Below, piece after piece: positions 13,632 through 26,570 of a stretch of DNA of 64,000 bases. The translations under genes and the position numbers were made by a program. This DNA comes from Wuchereria bancrofti (lineage: Eukaryota > Nematoda > Chromadorea > Rhabditida > Onchocercidae). The stretch's first letter is position 1. Each line of letters starts with the position of its first letter. The stretch lies in NCBI GenBank assembly GCA_005281725.1, contig SSBO01000012.1, positions 22,887,979 through 22,951,978 of the forward strand. The letters run 5' to 3'. Below the pieces are notes generated by a model that was given only the letters and a program-made list of their open reading frames with translations, was not told the origin of the DNA and searched no databases.

Positions 13632-16600
13632 ATGAATGAAATGCATTGGAAAGCTACAACAATTCTTATATGTGTATATGGAATAGTGAAAGAATTTCGG
13701 CCAGCAACACCTTTCCTAACACCGTACCTCGTTTCATCTTTTAAAAATTTCACTGATGTCGAATTGTACAGTGAAATTTATCCATTCTGGACATATTCAT
13801 ATTTGTTTTTTTTAGTATGTTTTCTTTTTTTTCTTTTACTTTTTTTTTTCAACAATTTCTAAACTTTGAATTGATTGAATTATTATTTCATTCTAAATTT
13901 AAATTCTCTTGCTTTTAGTTATTATGATTAGCACTAACAGGAATAATAAAATATCCATAGTAATAATTCAATGTGTATAATTCAACATCCAAAAAAGTGT
14001 AAAATGTGAAAAAAAAAAAGAAAAAAAGAAAAAATGTTTTAACATTTGTTATCTTACAGGTTCCAATATTTTTTCTAACTGATATTTTACGATATAAACC
14101 GATTATTGTATTAGAAGCTCTTAGTTTGTTTGGTACTTGGGCGCTACTTCTATGGGGTGAAACGGTATGGCATATGCAAATTATGCAAATCTTATTCGGT
14201 ATATTATTTTACAACTGTATTAAATATAATTGAATTAACAATTTATTTCTTCCAATTAATTTATTGGAAAATTTCAAGATAGGATGATTCAATTAATGAC
14301 ATTTGTTTATCTTCTTCTCAGTACCTTCATCTTTCTTATTTATTCGCTCTCATAATTTTACTAAATAATTTAGCTTCATTGATAATATTGTCACGAAAGC
14401 TCAATTCGTTTAATAAATGAAAATTTTAGCAGTATTTACAAAAAAAGAACATAGAAGTCTAGAAATATTAAAATGGAGAAATCTAATTGTTACTGTATTC
14501 GTGTGTCTAATTGCTACTGTATTCGTAAGTCTAATTGCTACTGTATTCGTATATCTAATTGTTACTGTATTCGTATGTCCAACTGCTACTGTATTCGTAT
14601 GTCTAATTGTTACTGTATTCGTGTGTCTAATTATTACTGTATTCGTATGTCTAATTGCTACTGTATTCGTAGAGCGATTGGACTGCCATTGTGACCTTAT
14701 TCAATTGGTCCACCACTTGCTGAGATATAATTCACTGATCTATTTATACCATTGATTGATGGATAGTTCATAAATTAACCGTATCATAATAATTGATCCA
14801 AAAAAAAAAAATCTTTCTGAATAATCATTTATTGCGTAAATAAATAAAAATAGTATAAATTAATTAAATAGTAAAATATAGAAAACTTTCAGTTTACATC
14901 ATCCGATAAATGTTTCTAAGTTGAAAAATTCATCTGAAGCAAAATTTCATCTTCTATTTAATGATCGTTCATCTATGCATAAATCAAATTGTAAATACAT
15001 TTATTAAAAAAACATGAAATCTGTCATTACAACACTTGACAAATATCAATTTAATTATTTTCTTATGCATTCTCATTTCTTCATTAGTAAAAATGCCATT
15101 TTCAATTATAAACTTATTATATGCAGGAAATATTACTTTCAATCATCAAAAATTAGAATTCATTTTTTTATTTACAGGTTTATCGTCAGCTGCTGAAATA
15201 GCTTATTATTCGTATATGTACGTTGTAGTTAATCAAAAATATTATAAACTTATCACATCATATATACGAGCTGCTGCTTTGATTGGAAAATTTTTTGCTT
15301 TTGGTTTTGCTCAATTTCTTATATCATTTGAGTATGGTTCATATCTTCTTTTAAATCAGGTGAATAATTAATTCCTTTTAATTTACTGTTTAATTCTTCT
15401 CTTATGCATTCTCATTTTTTTTTTCTTTCATTAAAAAAAATTGTCTTTTCCATTGTTTAAAGTGCAAAACTTCAACATTTTTCATAAATATTTTTAATTT
15501 AACATTATTTTAACATTGCGTTAAAATTTAATATTTTTTTTTGTTGTTACTAAATCTTCTATTTGATATGTTTTCCATTATTCCAAATATACAAAAAAAT
15601 GTGACATCAATAAATTAAAATATGAAATAGCATTCGATTATGAAAATCATAATATATGTTACTGAATTAGATATATCTCCTACTGAATATAACGCTTATG
15701 AAATATTAAATTTAGATGAAAAATTTGGATTATCTCTTTATTCTTGAAATATTTTAAGATATGTTGTTGTTAGATAGGAATATATGTGTTTTGATTAACT
15801 AAACAATTACTTTTTTTAGATATCATTTGGTGCAATTTGTGTAGTTCTTGGAATTGCTGCTATTCTTCCATCGATACCATCCAAGATAGTTAATAATAAA
15901 ATTGTTGAAAGTGTTGGAGATACACCTAAACTTTCTAATATTCCAACAAATTATGAAGAAGGATCACGAAATGATCAACGAAATTTTGAAGAGAGGTAGG
16001 TATATGATCGATTGAGATGATCGATGAGAAGATAATCATTGAAAAAATTTTTACCTTCATTTTAAACATCATAATTTATCCTATTTTTTGCTACTTTACT
16101 TTTGCTTACTTTTAGTTGCATAATTTTTTTTTTTCTCATTAGTTTATAACTAATTTTAACAGTATTTCGAAAATTGTTTTCTTTTTTTTTTGACTATTTT
16201 TTTTTTACGCATACTTTTTTTATTCATTTCATTTGAATTATTCCAGAACAGCTCTAAGTACTACTAACGCACCAAATGTTAATCATGGAATAGTCGTTTA
16301 TTTTCGTGCAATTTGGTATCATTTTAAAATTTTTAAACGAAATAAAATTGTCCTAAAATGGAGCATTTGGTGGGCGCTAACTAGCTGTGGCATTTTTCAG
16401 GTCATTTTTTTTTTTTTTTTTTTTTTTTTTCATTATGCTTATTTTATTGTATTCAATATTTTAAAAAGGGTCGAAAATTTTTGAAATTTTGTTCAAAAAT
16501 TTTACTTTATTTGATACTTTTTCGACTATATTTAATTTTGTTGAAATTTTAATTTAAGGTTATGAACTATGTACAAACATTATGGGCTTCAATGCAGACA

Positions 16601-17132
16601 TCTTCTGATATTTATAATGGTATTACTGAATGTGCCAATACTTTTATTGGTATATTTTGAAATTTTTTTTTTTTTTGTTTTTATTTTTCATTCATACTTT
16701 CTCTATTAGCTTCAATTATTATCTTTTTTTGGCAATTCATTAGAGTAAATTTGATCGTTTTAGGAATTGTGTAGTAATAATGCAAGAAGGAAAATTTAAT
16801 TTCCTATTAGATAGATTAATTTAGCTAAGCTTTTTTATATCATCTACAAAAATTTATTGGAAAATTTTAGATAATTTTAGATTTTTTATTGAATTTTGTT
16901 CATAGGAGCATTCATCAGCTTTTTGGTACAGTATATGAACGTGAATTGGTCAAAACGAGGTGAACACGTACTGCTCGTAACGTCAGCGTTTATTGCTATT
17001 CTTCTTATTATTATGTCCCAAATGGAAATTGTTTATGTTACTTACGTGCTATATGTTATTGTGATAACCATTTATAATTTGCTGATAACGGTTGCAAGGT
17101 TGATTTTATTATTTTTATTATTATTATTGTTA

Positions 17133-17163
<31 letters not shown>

Positions 17164-18143
17164 AAAGAAACTGACAATATCAAATATTCAATTTAATCTT
17201 TACCTCTAGATAGATCACCAATATTTGCTTTAACTTGTTATTTGTTGAATTATACACCAAAACTTGTCTCAGGTGGATTTATTTAAGGTTTCTGTCATAT
17301 ATGTATCAAACTTATGTGACAGTTATCATTTTAAGTTAATTATTTGGTTAATTTAATATAGCAAAAAATATTCGACTCAAGGTTATATTTCAGGAAATTA
17401 TATAGTTTTATAAATGCAATTTTAATTATATTTTAGAAATTTATGTAATTTTATAAATATGTTTCAATCACATTTCTTTTTTTTGAATTTAGTGTGAATA
17501 TAGCAATGCAATTAGATTCCGCAAGTTATGGATTAGTATTTGGTTGGAATACCTTTTTGGCTTTATTTTTACAAACTATTCTTACATTTGCAGTAGCTGA
17601 TAAACACGGTTTTTCGTTATCAATTCGAACTCAGGTTTATTCTTTATTTATTTATTTTTTTTTAATTAACATTTATTATTTACTATTGGTAATACATTAC
17701 AATCGACCTTTCTAATATTAAGTAATCTACTCAAGAAGTATAATCATAGGTAGAACATTTCTTAATTGTGGATAAAAGAAATATAAAATGAAAACTTTTA
17801 GATTTTTTTTTCTTTTTTTTTTGAGATAAATACAAAATAGATAAGTAATGAAGTGGGGAATAAATTAATTTAGTTGTATTATAGAAATTTTTTTTTTCAC
17901 TTTTTTTTTAATACTTAATGTAATTAAAGAAATGAATCTTTCTAATACTAATTAATATAATTAAATTGGAAAAAATGTATAAATATATTGCAGTTTTTTG
18001 TTTACGGATATTATTTTGCTATGGTTTCTGTTATGTTTGCTGTAATACTTGGCTACAAATTTGTGAAATATTTATTTTGCCATCGTTCAATGTCTCAACC
18101 AATATCAACCACCATCAATCATCATAATACAACTATTCTCTAA
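13632..18143 (+). CDS. SLC19-family reduced folate/thiamine transporter
   Basis: Multi-spanning plasma-membrane vitamin transporter of the SLC19 family (reduced folate carrier and thiamine transporters; FOLT in worms). Nine exons: 13632-13814, 14060-14198, 15178-15359, 15820-15995, 16247-16400, 16559-16649, 16906-17098, 17493-17634, 17994-18143. All phases agree and give 469 residues. The signature CVYGIVKEFRPATPFLTPYL lies at residues 14-33 with the acidic KEFRP motif of the family, followed by hydrophobic helices. A polar loop (about residues 190-235: KIVNNKIVESVGDTPKLSN... to NAPNVNHG) separates the two six-helix halves, as in the family. VYFRAIWYHF and [25 protein letters not shown] match the second-half start. 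Whether the substrate is folate or thiamine cannot be decided from the motifs. Intron 2 carries a minisatellite. Confidence 0.9.
14480..14673. repeat. 24-bp minisatellite, about 8 copies, in SLC19 intron 2
   Basis: Unit close to GTCTAATTGCTACTGTATTC plus GTAT, repeated head to tail with single-base variants. Because 24 is a multiple of three, two frames stay open through the array and read as periodic VFVCLIAT and NCYCIRMS peptides. These are spurious: the array lies between two SLC19 exons that join in phase without it. Confidence 0.9.
17104..17163. repeat. (TTA)n microsatellite in SLC19 intron
   Basis: About 20 TTA/TTG units directly after the donor of exon 16906-17098. Confidence 0.9.
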
Positions 18144-18185
18144 TATTTATTCATTCATTTTTGTATGTAAAAATTTTCTCTTACA

Positions 18186-18415
18186 TATAGTTTTGAAAAA
18201 AAAAAAAATTTAAGTTGAAAAAAAAAAGAAAAACGTTGAAAAATTATAAGTTGAAAAAAAAAAAAAGGGAAAACCAGAAATTATTGACTGATAAAGAAAC
18301 TATATTTAGAGATATTACATACAGTTTTGAAAAAAAAAAAATTTAAGTTGAAAAAAAAAAAAAGGGATAACCAGAAATTATTAACTGATAAAGAAACTAT
18401 ATTTAGAGATATTAA
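18186..18415. repeat. Tandem duplication in the SLC19 3' flank
   Basis: Two copies of a block running from ACATATAGTTTTGAAAA through GATAAAGAAACTATATTTAG (about 18186-18315 and 18317-18415). They differ mainly in A-run length and in one extra internal segment. It lies just after the SLC19 stop and so is probably 3' UTR. Confidence 0.8.
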
Positions 18416-20521
18416 TATGATTCAGTTAATTATTAGTCAAGTTTGTTGTAAAATTGTGATATGTTGGTTTGAAGAATTGATTTAAATAATAATTTAGTGA
18501 TATGATTAAGGTGTACAGGATATTTGATGCATAATTTTGATTAAATAAAATGAAAATTATATGTAATATTAAACGTCAACAAAGCATTAGCAAAATTGCT
18601 TCTCTTTTTAGTAGTTTAATTATATTAGATGTAAATTGTATATTGATAAGAAAAGAAAGTAATGAATGAATATTTTTGACTGTTTTGTTAATTTTAATAT
18701 TCTGGCATGATTATTAATAAATATTTTAAAGTATATCTCAAGTATATCCTGATTACCTCATTTCTCTTACGATTATTTAATAAAGTTTAAAATTGTAATA
18801 ATACTTTGTTAACTGTAAAATTTTGTAATTATCTTGTATTTACTATTCTTTAATAAGTTTGATAGTGTAAAATTGTTTACAAATATTGCCAGTAATGTTA
18901 GTTAGCAATAAACTGTAACATAATATTTTTTATCGTTTCAATTTCATATTCTTATATATCATTTTAAATCAAGTATTTTATTTTTTTCAGTTCGTTATTT
19001 TTGATCAATTCAATTTCATATTCTCATATATCATTCTAAAATTAAAATTTACTAAAATGTCTCTTTGTTTTATTGTTTTACAACAATTATTCATTTTATT
19101 GTAGATGTATATCATTTGTTATATTTATTTTAAACTTTTTATGCATCTTATTATCCTGATAAATCAATATTTTAAGGAATTAATGCCTGAAGAGAAGTCA
19201 TTTCTTTATGAAACATTCAAATTTATTAACTATTGCACTAGCTTCTAGGGATTTTTCTATTTTACAAAAAAACTATTTTACAAAAATTGCGAGACAAAAA
19301 AGGTATTTTACAAAAATTATAAGAAAAAAAGACTATTTTACAAAAAAGAAATATCCTTTATTGTAATTATCAGAAGAGAGAATTGTGTAATTCTCAAGGA
19401 AATGATAAATTAAACCGAGGAAATGATAAATTAAATTAAATTATCTTTTGCATAGCAGTATAAATTGCTTTGAAATCACTAATATACTCCACTATGGTTA
19501 GTTCATCTTGTTTTTTTTTAAATCTTATCAATCCCAACATCATTACTATCCGTCGTTCACTTCCCGGCGCTTATCACTTTTATTTCTCTTTAAATGATAA
19601 ATTGATGATAAGAAACGATAAGTCGTCGAAGTCGCTCGAAATTCTCTCGAAGTTTGGAGAAAAAAACATTTTTGAAATGATTTTTTTTTTTTTTGAGATT
19701 TTCAATATTTCAGTTCCACTAATATCAATGAGAAAATGAGTAAGTAATTAATAATCTTACCAAAATTCCAACTCCATCATAAAATGATGATAACTAATAA
19801 ATTTACAGCGCTACTTTTATTTACTGATAACATCAACTCAAATTTTATTGTTTATAATTTGACCTCAATTCCGAGTATATAGCATAATGTTCCGAGCATA
19901 CATATTACTGTTTTTAATTCCTGATAACATCAACTCAAATTTTATTGTTAATAATTTGACCTTAATTCGGAGCATATAATTAAATTAATGACCTTGATAA
20001 ATCCCCAACTAATCATTCGTTGAAACTATCAGTGAAATTTACATTTCCTTTCCGGGTGATAAAATATAAATTTAATAGGATGATATGAAATATTTTCCTC
20101 GAAATTGAATGAATATTTTTTCAATTTTTCTAATTTTACAATTTTATGTGAAATGTAAACGAATACATACGTGGGAATTGATCGATTATAAACAATTACA
20201 ATCATTTTTAAATTGAAAATTTTCAAAAAAATTTCAATTTAAAAAAAAAAAAGGAAACATCTTATCCAATCACAAATATTATTATTATATTTTATAAATA
20301 TTGTATTGTAATATTAGAAGCAATCGTCTTAATTTACTTTTTTTTTAAAATTTTCCTTGCTCTCTAAATTGAAATTTGAAAAATTTTTTCTTTTTAAATT
20401 TATATATAATTTCAGAATAATATTCAATCGTAAAAAAAATGAATATAATAATGAATTTAAAATCAATTATTTTATTGTTGCACAATTTTTGCTAAAATTT
20501 ATTGAATGATTACAGATAAAA
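18416..20521. other. Intergenic, AT-rich, with short direct repeats
   Basis: No gene recognised. It contains dispersed CTATTTTACAAAAA units (19255-19350). A ~57-bp direct repeat starts CTGATAACATCAACTCAAAT at about 19825 and again at about 19921. Poly-A/T runs are frequent. Confidence 0.5.
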
Positions 20522-23500
20522 ATGATTGCAATGATGAAATTACTAAAATTCAAATGGTATTATATCATTTATTATTTCATTTTATGTCTTTTTCATGAGA
20601 AATATTTATTAAGTTATAATGGATTATTTGGCATACGCAAATATAAGGAAGCATTTGATACAAATACTTTTCGTCATAATTACATTTTAAAACGTGTAAG
20701 CTTTTTTTTTTTTTTTTTTTAATTTTATTTCTTACTTTTAATTAGTCGATTGAAAATTAATAATTAAAACTTAATGATAGTTAAAATAAGAAATGATCAA
20801 GCTGAATAGAATAAAGTTGAATAAGTGAATTAAATTAATTGGAAATTAGATGATAAGAATCAGAAGTTTTTTCACTAGTCTACGATAATTAGATGAATTT
20901 GATTGAAATTTCAAATGATGATGTAGATATGTTTGCTAGTAATAATACTTTCCGTCATAATTACATTTTAAAACGTGTAAGTTTTTTTTTTTTTCAATTT
21001 TATTTCTTACTTTTAATTAGTCGATTGAAAATTAATAATACATGTGACATGTTTGAATTAAACATAAAAGGGATTGCAATTAAAAACAAAAATATGAAAT
21101 ATAGCACTTATAAGCTATAAAATTATTGATAACATTGATAAGTTGAACAAATTGTTAAATAATTTTTAAAAAGTTTGCTTAATATCAGAGAATTTCTTTT
21201 GTTTCATTTTATTTCAGCTTTTATCAGAAATTGATGATATTCCCGCAATTTTGATGCTTAATATGGTAAGTATCATTTGTTATATACAATTTAGAAATAA
21301 TATTTATTTTATAATAAGTTTGTTTGTATAATAATAATAATTAATAATAATAGTAGTAATAATTATTATTAATTAAATAATTCGTTTAGCATTCATTAAA
21401 TTTAACTTTAAATTGGTTATGCAATGTGGTCAATTTTTCAAACGTTCATCGACGGCTTCTAATATTTGCATTTGACCGTTTAACTTATAATACAATTCGA
21501 ACAACATGGCCAGAAATTAAAGTTATCTTTTGGCCATTGCCTCAAATGGTAAGTATTTGACAAGCATTTAATATTTATTATTTTATATTTTTAATTTACC
21601 ATAATTTTTCATAGTTTTTCTTTTTTTTTTTTTTTAAATAATCTTTCAGAAAAAAGCAAATTTGATTGCATAGAAAAATTGAAAATTAAATGATCAATTA
21701 AGAGGAAAAAAAAGTGAAATATCAGTTGTATGAGTAATTTTGAAATATAAAAAAAAAAAAAAAAATTTTGCGAAAATTTATTTTACATTATCCGGTATTA
21801 TCCGGTTTTTTCTGTTAATTTATTTTACATTATCCGGTATTATCTGGTTTTTTCTGTTAACTTATTTTACATTATCCGGTACTATCCGGTTTTTTCTGTT
21901 AATTTATTTTACATTATCCGGTATTATCCGGTTTTTTCCGTTTTCAGCATTTACCATTTCAAAAAGGCGATGATCGCTATCAAATGTTACAATATTTTCG
22001 CGCAAAACTATGCACATATTTGGCTAGCATTGGTCGTGATTTCTGGATGATTCAAGCGGATACTTATTGGCGCAAAAATTTATTCGAAATTATAAGTATG
22101 TAAAAGTTATTGGTCATAGATCATGATAAAAAGTAATTTCTATATATGTGACATATGAAAATAATAGATGTGACATAATTTTCTATTGTTTTTGTTGATC
22201 TAAATTTTAAATCAAAAATAATTTTCTATTATTTTTATTAGTCTAAATTTTAATGAATCAAAAAAATTAAATTTTGAAATAAGGTTGAAATGGTATTTAT
22301 GATTTGTATTGATTTGAATTTTACAATAATCAGTATAACTAATTAATAAATAATTTTACCAAACAGTTAGAAAAATTGATTTGATGACATTTTTATTCAT
22401 TTTTATTTTTTCTTCTTTTCGAAACAGATGCACATCAGATGTTAGGTTTAAATGGAAATCTTCTTTTTGATCAGGAAGGTGACAGAGGATTGTTGGCTGA
22501 AATGATTGCTGGTGGTTATTTTTTTGTTAAAGCAGGCATCAAGTTAGATATTAATCTTTTATTTATTTATTTATTTGTTTGTTTATTTCTTTTTTTGAAA
22601 TACAAAAATAGATTGATGTATTCAGTATTTAATTCATTGCTAACACTAATATATCAGTGTTTGAAATTAAATTTGAATGAAAAATTTGAAATGTTGAAAG
22701 AAATAAGTGTAAAGTTCAGAAATTTCTAACAAAATAAACAGAAATAAAATGAGTAATATTCATTATCATTTAAGATCAGAATGCTTTTTCAAAGAACTTT
22801 CAAGACAACTGGAAAATTATTATGCTACAGATAATAATATTATGGGAGCATTGTGTATTACACAATATTGTAGTAATAAATGTACATTCATACCTTACAG
22901 GTAACTTCTTTAAATAAATAAGACAAGCAGTCAAAAACATAAACAAACAAAAAAACAAGAAAACAAAAAACAACAAACAAACAAAAAAATTTGAAATTCA
23001 TCTACAAAATTATTAATTGAGAAATACATCTCAAAGATATATTATTTGATCGTAGTTTCTATCATAATTTAACTTTTTTCCTTTTTTTTTTTCAATAATT
23101 TAACCTTTCTAATACCTAACTTCTTTATTAAATTTTTATTTGAAAATTTATAATATAATATGATTCTTTTTAAAAAAACTTTTTCATGATAATATTCTAA
23201 TTTCTTTCTTCTTTTTTTTTTAGTTTAATCAGTAACTGGCGATGGCATTTGAGTAACAAAACGTATATTCCAGCATTACTCCAATTTGATAGTGGTTCAA
23301 GTTCAAATCAAAAATTTGACAATATGAAAAATCTTGGAGCAGAATTTGTTAATATCACTAAAACTAGAAAATATTATCGAGCAAAATGCTTTATGCATAA
23401 AATAGTAACACCAGAAAATGCCATACCAGAATGGTTAGTCTTTTTTATTTTTTACTTTTGGTTTTTTTTTTCTATAATTTAAATTTTAATATTACTCCAA

Positions 23501-23984
23501 AAAAAAAAAATTTTTTTTTAATGATTTAAATTTTGTGATAGTAGTAAAAGAAAACAACTAGCGAGAATGATATGCTTAATATACTATAACGATATACTTG
23601 ATAAGAGCTAGAAAGAAATATTAAATAATAATTATAAATGATTATTATTTATAATACTGTAAAAATTTTTAATTCATTATCAATATCATTAATTTTCATT
23701 CTGCAAAATGGCTATTCTTTTTATAAAATTCGAAATGTATATGAAATTCGTTAGAAAAAAAATAGAAATTAAATTAGATTTCTTCTTTTTCATTTATTTG
23801 TTTACTTATTTTTTCTATTAAAAATTACAGGCGTTTGAAAGCAGAAGGAAATGATATCAAGAAAAAACAACAATCAATCGTTTTTATTCATCAAATTTGT
23901 GAATGGTTAAATGAGAAATTACCAAAATTTAATTATATTTTACATGCATATATATTTCCTTACTATTCTTACTATATTCTATAA
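20522..23984 (+). CDS. Predicted nucleotide-diphospho-sugar transferase (PF03407-like), type II membrane
   Basis: Eight exons: 20522-20695, 21218-21265, 21390-21548, 21948-22095, 22428-22542, 22775-22900, 23224-23433, 23831-23984; 1134 nt in frame, 377 residues. The N-terminus has one hydrophobic segment (about residues 11-24, WYYIIYYFILCLF) with basic residues before it, a likely Golgi signal anchor. Downstream features resemble the nematode Nucleotid_trans domain: RRLLIFAFDRLTYNTI, YFRAKLCTYLASIGRDFWMIQADTYWRKNLF, LLFDQEGDRGLLAEMIAGGYFFVK, ENYYATDNNIMGALC. The acidic site reads QADTYW, not a strict DxD. Probable Golgi glycosyltransferase; donor and acceptor unknown. The start could also be the inner ATG at 20534. 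Family assignment is from pattern memory and should be taken as probable. Confidence 0.75.
20663..20762. repeat. Duplicated exon-end/donor segment, copy 1 (functional)
   Basis: Contains the last part of exon 1 of the transferase gene (NTFRHNYILKR), its gtaag donor, a T tract and about 45 bp of intron. A near-identical copy lies at 20944-21039. Confidence 0.9.
20944..21039. repeat. Duplicated exon-end/donor segment, copy 2 (intronic)
   Basis: Same sequence as 20663-20762, including the coding end NTFRHNYILKR and the gtaag donor, but located inside intron 1. It has no obvious paired acceptor copy upstream, so it is probably a decoy. Confidence 0.9.
21775..21947. repeat. ~41-bp minisatellite (4 copies) ending at a 3' splice site
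   Basis: The unit TTATTTTACATTATCCGGTA followed by TTATCCGGTTTTTTCTGTTAA is repeated four times. The last unit runs straight into the TTTTCAG acceptor of the exon starting at 21948, so the array supplies that exon's polypyrimidine tract. Confidence 0.9.
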
Positions 23985-25323
23985 AAGATTTTTTTATAAA
24001 TTAAAAAAAAAATTAAGCGTTAAAAGATTTAAATGTTATTATAACATTTATCATTTAATGCGTTAATTAACAATTCCGGGAAAAAACGAAGATATTATGA
24101 AAGATTAAAATTTTTTCTCTAATTCAATTTGATCTTAAACCTCTGATCTTACTGCAATTTTTTTTTTTTTTTTTTGTGAAGTGATGAATTAGCCGAAAGA
24201 TATGGATGAAATGCTTTTTATTTTATAATTAAATCTTTTTCTTTCTCTGATTGAAAATATTGAAGTTAATTTTCAATATTATAATTTAACACACGAAATG
24301 TTATCTAATTAACAATTAGAATAAGTGCAACAGGATCGCATCATTCAAATATTCATTCATAATTTTGAAATTTATTTGATTATATACTAAAAAAAGGAAA
24401 ATGACATGCAATTTTTAAATTATAAATGATAAAAAGATATTTTGCTTCCTAAATAAACCGTTAAATTAACATTTCCTCTTCTTAACAATTTATTAATAAA
24501 ATATTATGAAATGACTTAATTTGTTAATAAAATATTATGCAGTGATTTATTTTATGAAATGATTTATATTATTAAATGAAATGAACCATATTCGAAATCG
24601 TAGCCAACTTATGCTATTTGCTCTTTGACTTCCTGCGATAAAATTATACTTAGTTTATGCTTAACAATTGCTTTTTTTTTTTTTAAATAAAGGAATTGAA
24701 CATTTATAATTTTGTAAATAGTTATGTTTGGTTAAATTATGGAATGTAATAATTTCATCGAGTTTGTTTTAAAAATTCAGAATAAAATGCTAATTTAACT
24801 AATTGCATCTTTCACCTTTTCGCAAAGTCAACAACTCCTTTAAACATTACTTCTTCAAAAAAAAAACTGCATAATTTAGTTATCAGATAAGAATATAAAA
24901 GAAAATGTACTGTTGTAGCATTCATTTGTTAGTATTATTTCTAGTTGAGTGGTTTACCTTAAGAAACAATTAACTAAAAGGTAAATTATTAAAATGAATA
25001 TCAATGATGGAATGGTAAAAATCGTAGCTCAATGAGAATTGTCATCAAATTCATTCCATTACAATTTGTATTTTGTGGAAATATTTTTCAAAATAAAAAG
25101 TCACATGAGCAAATTAACTGATAATTGATAGGAAAGAAGCACAGAAATAAATAATGAATATTTAAAAAAAAAAATGAATAGATTGTTAATGGAAAGATCT
25201 TAAAATTGACAAAATTAGTTCCTCCAATTTGTGTATAACTTTTTTTTAGAATTTGAGACCAATTTGTAAAATTATTTAGCTCACTGTAGGTTAATTGGAA
25301 ACTTGAATAACTATTAACAACTG
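23985..25323. other. Intergenic region upstream of the small HSP
   Basis: AT-rich, no gene recognised. A TATAAAAG box lies at 24894-24901, a possible core promoter for the heat shock gene. A gtaaat donor near 24981 and a ctgtag acceptor near 25288 would allow a 5' UTR intron before the ATG at 25324. No clear run of heat shock elements was seen. Confidence 0.4.
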
Positions 25324-26570
25324 ATGAATCCACCGGAACAGCACCGCGATGTTCAGCCTTCCGGTCATCGGTCATGTTTCTATGATGCCGATTTCATGCC
25401 ATTTAATGAAACAGTCAGACGAATGTTTGAAAATTTATTTCATGGCTTAGAGCAACATTACCGCCAACTTGGAATAGGCTGGGGTGGCTCAGCAACAAAC
25501 GCGACACCATATCAATGCAATTTTGACAGTTCACTTAGACAGGTTTGCATTTTTAGAATTTAAATCAGATTGATAAGAAATTGTTTATTTTTTTAATTTT
25601 AGAATTATTTCAATTCTTTTTGCAATTTTCCATTTAGCACTCAAAATTGGAAGACAAAGTTTCGCAATGAGGAAATTTCAACATTGTGTATTTTCTGCCT
25701 TTTATTAGTATTTTGTATTGAATTAACACTCGAAGTAAGGTTAAAATTTGATGAATGAATAGAAATGAATTAATATTTGTGAAAATTTCACGTATTCCTT
25801 CCTTCTCAGACTGCAAACGATGCGGAAAATTATGTTATGGAAATGGATGTGTCACAGTTTCATCCAAGCGAATTAAAAGTTAATCTACGTCATGGTGAAC
25901 TTTCAATTGAAGGACATCAAAAGCAGCAACGTGATCAACATGGTTTCATTGAACGACACTTCGTTCGTCGATTCACGTTACCTGATGACGTCGATAAGAC
26001 CACTTTAACTTCTCACTTGAAAGGTTGCTTTTGCAATTTGATCGAAATTTAAATCTATTGAATTTCAGCCAAAAATCACTAAAGCTTATTAAAGAGCAAA
26101 ATAATTATCTAGCTGAAATGTTTCTTTATATAAAAAAAACAATGAAGCAAAAAGGAAAAACGATCACTTTTGGTACGGTAATCAGGTATACGGTAATTAG
26201 ACATACCGTAATCAGGCATATAAATGGTAGTCAGATACATTAATCAGACAAACAGTAATCAGGTATATAATATGATAATCAAATATATTGGTGAGAAAGA
26301 GTTTTTGTTTGATAAGAATTGCATATATTTATTTTGACATAATTAATGACTGTCACATTCAATCAAGAATAATTAAGCAGAAAATTCATTAAAGATTATA
26401 AATTTTCAGAAAACGGTGTTCTAGAAATAAATGCTCGGAAGAAGAATGTTCCACCAGTAATTCCGACGCGAAATATTCCCATTCAAACGCATACCGTCGA
26501 TCAACAACACTCGAAAACAGCAAAACGTAGCAATGCAAACTCAAGTCGAACAGGAACCACTGATCACTGA
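25324..26570 (+). CDS. Small heat shock protein (alpha-crystallin/HSP20 family)
   Basis: ATP-independent chaperone that holds unfolding proteins. Three exons: 25324-25542, 25810-26023, 26410-26570; 594 nt in frame, 197 residues. The N-terminal 73 residues are variable and aromatic-rich (FMPFNETVRRMFENLF). The alpha-crystallin domain spans about 74-155 with NYVMEMDVSQFHPSELKV, GELSIEGHQKQQRDQHGFI, the family hallmark RHFVRRFTLPDDVD, and ENGVLEINARKK (the A-x-x-x-n-GvL signature). A VIP segment follows, close to the IxI dimer-bridging motif, and the tail is Ser/Thr/Asn rich. Intron 2 contains a degenerate short repeat around 26170-26285 (GGTAATCAGGTATA-like). Cytosolic; stress or stage-specific expression is likely but not shown by sequence. 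Confidence 0.93.

Noticed and set aside
14417..14755. 112- and 73-residue ORFs with periodic peptides
   Set aside because: Produced by the 24-bp intronic minisatellite.
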